Assembly (NCBI GenBank): GCA_028689195.1 | Contig: JAQTWR010000145.1 | Span: 1-6,943 of the forward strand | Source of the DNA: Anaerolineales bacterium | Lineage (GTDB): Bacteria; Chloroflexota; Anaerolineae; Anaerolineales; Villigracilaceae | Reading direction: 5' to 3' | Length of the DNA: 6,943 nt | In this document: positions 5,788-6,943 of the stretch, in pieces | Numbering within the stretch: the stretch's first letter is position 1 | Layout: every line of letters starts with the position of its first letter | The notes under the pieces: generated by a model | Seen by the model: the letters and a program-made list of their open reading frames with translations, nothing else | Databases searched by the model: none | Told to the model about the DNA's origin: nothing | Program-made: the position numbers and the translations under genes

Positions 5788-5815
5788 ATTATAGACATTT
5801 TCTAGTTTTTGTCAA
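5788..5815 (-). promoter_or_regulatory. Perfect-consensus sigma70-type promoter
   Basis: Read on the minus strand there is TTGACA (5815-5810), a 16-base spacer (5809-5794) and TATAAT (5793-5788). Both hexamers match the housekeeping consensus at all six positions. The predicted transcript start is near 5781, giving a leader of about 49 bases before the ATG at 5732. It should drive the small gene and the MFS transporter, and perhaps genes further downstream by read-through. Confidence 0.85.
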
Positions 5816-5826
5816 GTTAAAATTAA

Positions 5827-5839
5827 GTATTTTGAATAC
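5827..5839. promoter_or_regulatory. Candidate operator palindrome in the divergent intergenic region
   Basis: GTATT-TTG-AATAC is a perfect 5-base inverted repeat with a 3-base centre, 12 bases upstream of the leftward -35 box. TGAATA, part of this palindrome (5833-5838), recurs at 5853-5858, a 20-base step of about two helical turns. A weak rightward promoter for corA could overlap it (TTGAAT at 5832-5837, 17 bases, AATAAA at 5855-5860). The short length and AT-rich setting mean it may be chance. Confidence 0.3.
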
Positions 5840-5905
5840 AAAGTAAATAATCTGAATAAACACTTCTACCAACATCAATTTTTTAGTATTTGGAGGAAGA
5901 TTTCT

Positions 5906-6892
5906 ATGATTCGAACGATATATTTTTCGCCTAAAAAGCCTACACGCACGCCAATCTCCCCCGAAGAATTTTCCCGTCTTCTGCGCGACAAACGCGGCTT
6001 GTTATGGATTGATTTCATTGCCGAACCTGACGAAGCCACGCTTCCGGTTTTGCAAAATTTTGGCTTTCATCAACTTGCCATAGACGACGCGCTGCAGCAA
6101 ACACATGCGCCAAAAATAGACGATTGGGGCGATTATCTTTACATCGTATTGAATTACATGCGCCTGGTCGAGCAAAACGAACCTTGGGATACGGAAATTG
6201 ACGAGCTCGATATTTTCCTCGGGCGCAATTACGTCATCACCCATCACGACAATCCCATCCCCTCCATTGACGACGTGTGGAATGCCTGCCAGCGCGACCC
6301 GCGCTATTCGCAGGACGGCGCAGATCACCTGCTTTACAAGATCATTGACGGCATCGTGATGAACTACATGCCAATTGTCGAAAAAATAGACGAGGAAATT
6401 GACCTGGTCGAAGATCAGGTTTTCGACCGCCCAAATTCTCAAACCCTCTTGCGGTTGTTTACCTTAAAGCGGGTTTTGCTTGCCATGCGAAGAATTCTCC
6501 TGCCTCAAAGGGAAGTGCTCAACAAAATGGCGCGCGACGATTATCAGGTTATTGACCGCAAAGACCGCATCTTCTTCCGCGATATTTACGATCATCTTGT
6601 GCGCCTGCACGACGTCAACGAAAGTCTGCGCGACCTCGTCGGCGGCGCGCTCGACACCTACCTCTCCGTCATCAACAACCGCATGAACGAAGTAATGAAA
6701 ACGCTCACCATCATCACAACCCTCTTCATGCCGCTGACGTTTGTGACTGGTTTTTTCGGGATGAACTTCTTCGCCGCGAATCCCCCCTACGAAAATTGGA
6801 CTCTCCCCGCCATGTTTTACGCAACGCTGATTCTCATGCTGCTCACCCCAGTATTTATGTTCTTTTGGATGCGCCGCAGAACATGGGTATAA
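5906..6892 (+). CDS. corA: CorA family divalent metal ion transporter
   Basis: The 328 residues match the usual length of CorA, a homopentameric channel that takes up Mg2+ (some members carry Co2+, Ni2+ or Zn2+) across the cytoplasmic membrane. The family signature GMN is at residues 285-287 in TGFFGMNF, with Phe in place of the common Tyr before it. It ends membrane helix 1 (about 265-284), which is preceded by the long pore helix ending NNRMNEVMKTLTIITTLF. Helix 2 runs at about 302-321, after an acidic periplasmic loop (NPPYENW), and a basic tail RRRTWV closes the protein. The N-terminal cytoplasmic alpha/beta domain (about 1-140) is acid-rich (IDDWGDYLYIVL, DTEIDELDIFLG), as expected for regulatory metal sites. 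GGAGG at 5892-5896 sits nine bases before the ATG. It is transcribed away from the small gene/MFS pair. In the 51 bases after its stop I see no terminator. Confidence 0.95.
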   Translation: MIRTIYFSPKKPTRTPISPEEFSRLLRDKRGLLWIDFIAEPDEATLPVLQNFGFHQLAIDDALQQTHAPKIDDWGDYLYIVLNYMRLVEQNEPWDTEIDELDIFLGRNYVITHHDNPIPSIDDVWNACQRDPRYSQDGADHLLYKIIDGIVMNYMPIVEKIDEEIDLVEDQVFDRPNSQTLLRLFTLKRVLLAMRRILLPQREVLNKMARDDYQVIDRKDRIFFRDIYDHLVRLHDVNESLRDLVGGALDTYLSVINNRMNEVMKTLTIITTLFMPLTFVTGFFGMNFFAANPPYENWTLPAMFYATLILMLLTPVFMFFWMRRRTWV

Positions 6893-6943
6893 AAGTCCCG
6901 CCCGCCTGCAAAGAATGTACTTTGAGAAAACCTTAAAAATTTC

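Noticed and set aside
5733..5798. Extension of the 74-residue protein to an ATG at 5798
   Set aside because: The ATG lies between the -35 and -10 boxes of its own promoter and would not be in the transcript.
6893..6943. Terminator or start of a further gene after corA
   Set aside because: There is no stem followed by a T-tract and no start with a ribosome site in these 51 bases.

Overview
The window looks like chromosomal DNA of a free-living bacterium of moderate GC content. The best guess is Chloroflexota, class Anaerolineae. That rests on the co-linear DUF2089 / DUF4097 / SHOCT-like gene set and on the general look of the proteins and intergenic repeats. It is an inference, because no marker gene (rRNA, tRNA, ribosomal protein) is present. 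There are no CRISPR arrays, transposases, phage genes or RNA genes, and no stretch over 300 bases lacks a gene.

Layout. (1) 14-643 (+) encodes a seven-helix membrane protein of unknown function. It converges on (2) 691-1623 (-), a ketopantoate reductase (PanE/ApbA) family protein. Both stop codons lie at the outer ends of a perfect 20-base inverted repeat (641-693). (3) A second, longer imperfect hairpin (1658-1732) separates panE from a tight leftward operon, 4171 to 1743. In transcription order this operon encodes a DUF2089 zinc-ribbon/HTH protein, a DUF4097 beta-repeat protein, a two-helix membrane protein and a small soluble protein. (4) Another copy of the short palindromic repeat (4198-4241) lies between this operon and an upstream MFS transporter (4247-5506, -). 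The transporter is preceded, one base away, by a 74-residue protein (5508-5732, -). (5) A perfect-consensus sigma70-type promoter (5788-5815, -) drives the small protein and the transporter. (6) An AT-rich divergent region leads to a CorA-type metal transporter (5906-6892, +).

The most interesting element is the four-gene operon. Every one of its proteins carries the same short helical module, a SHOCT-like / YvlB-LiaX-type segment of the form ER..IL..L..GKISAEEA..LL. It is C-terminal in the first two proteins and N-terminal in the last two. The last two also share a homologous C-terminal domain, with a two-helix membrane hairpin inserted in only one of them. By analogy with Bacillus YvlB and Enterococcus LiaX (DUF4097 proteins linked to envelope stress), I infer a self-associating envelope-sensing complex with its own DNA-binding partner (DUF2089). 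This is a hypothesis, not something the sequence proves.

Three start codons were moved inward from the longest reading frame because of Shine-Dalgarno placement, and in one case a promoter: 4171, 2123 and 5732.
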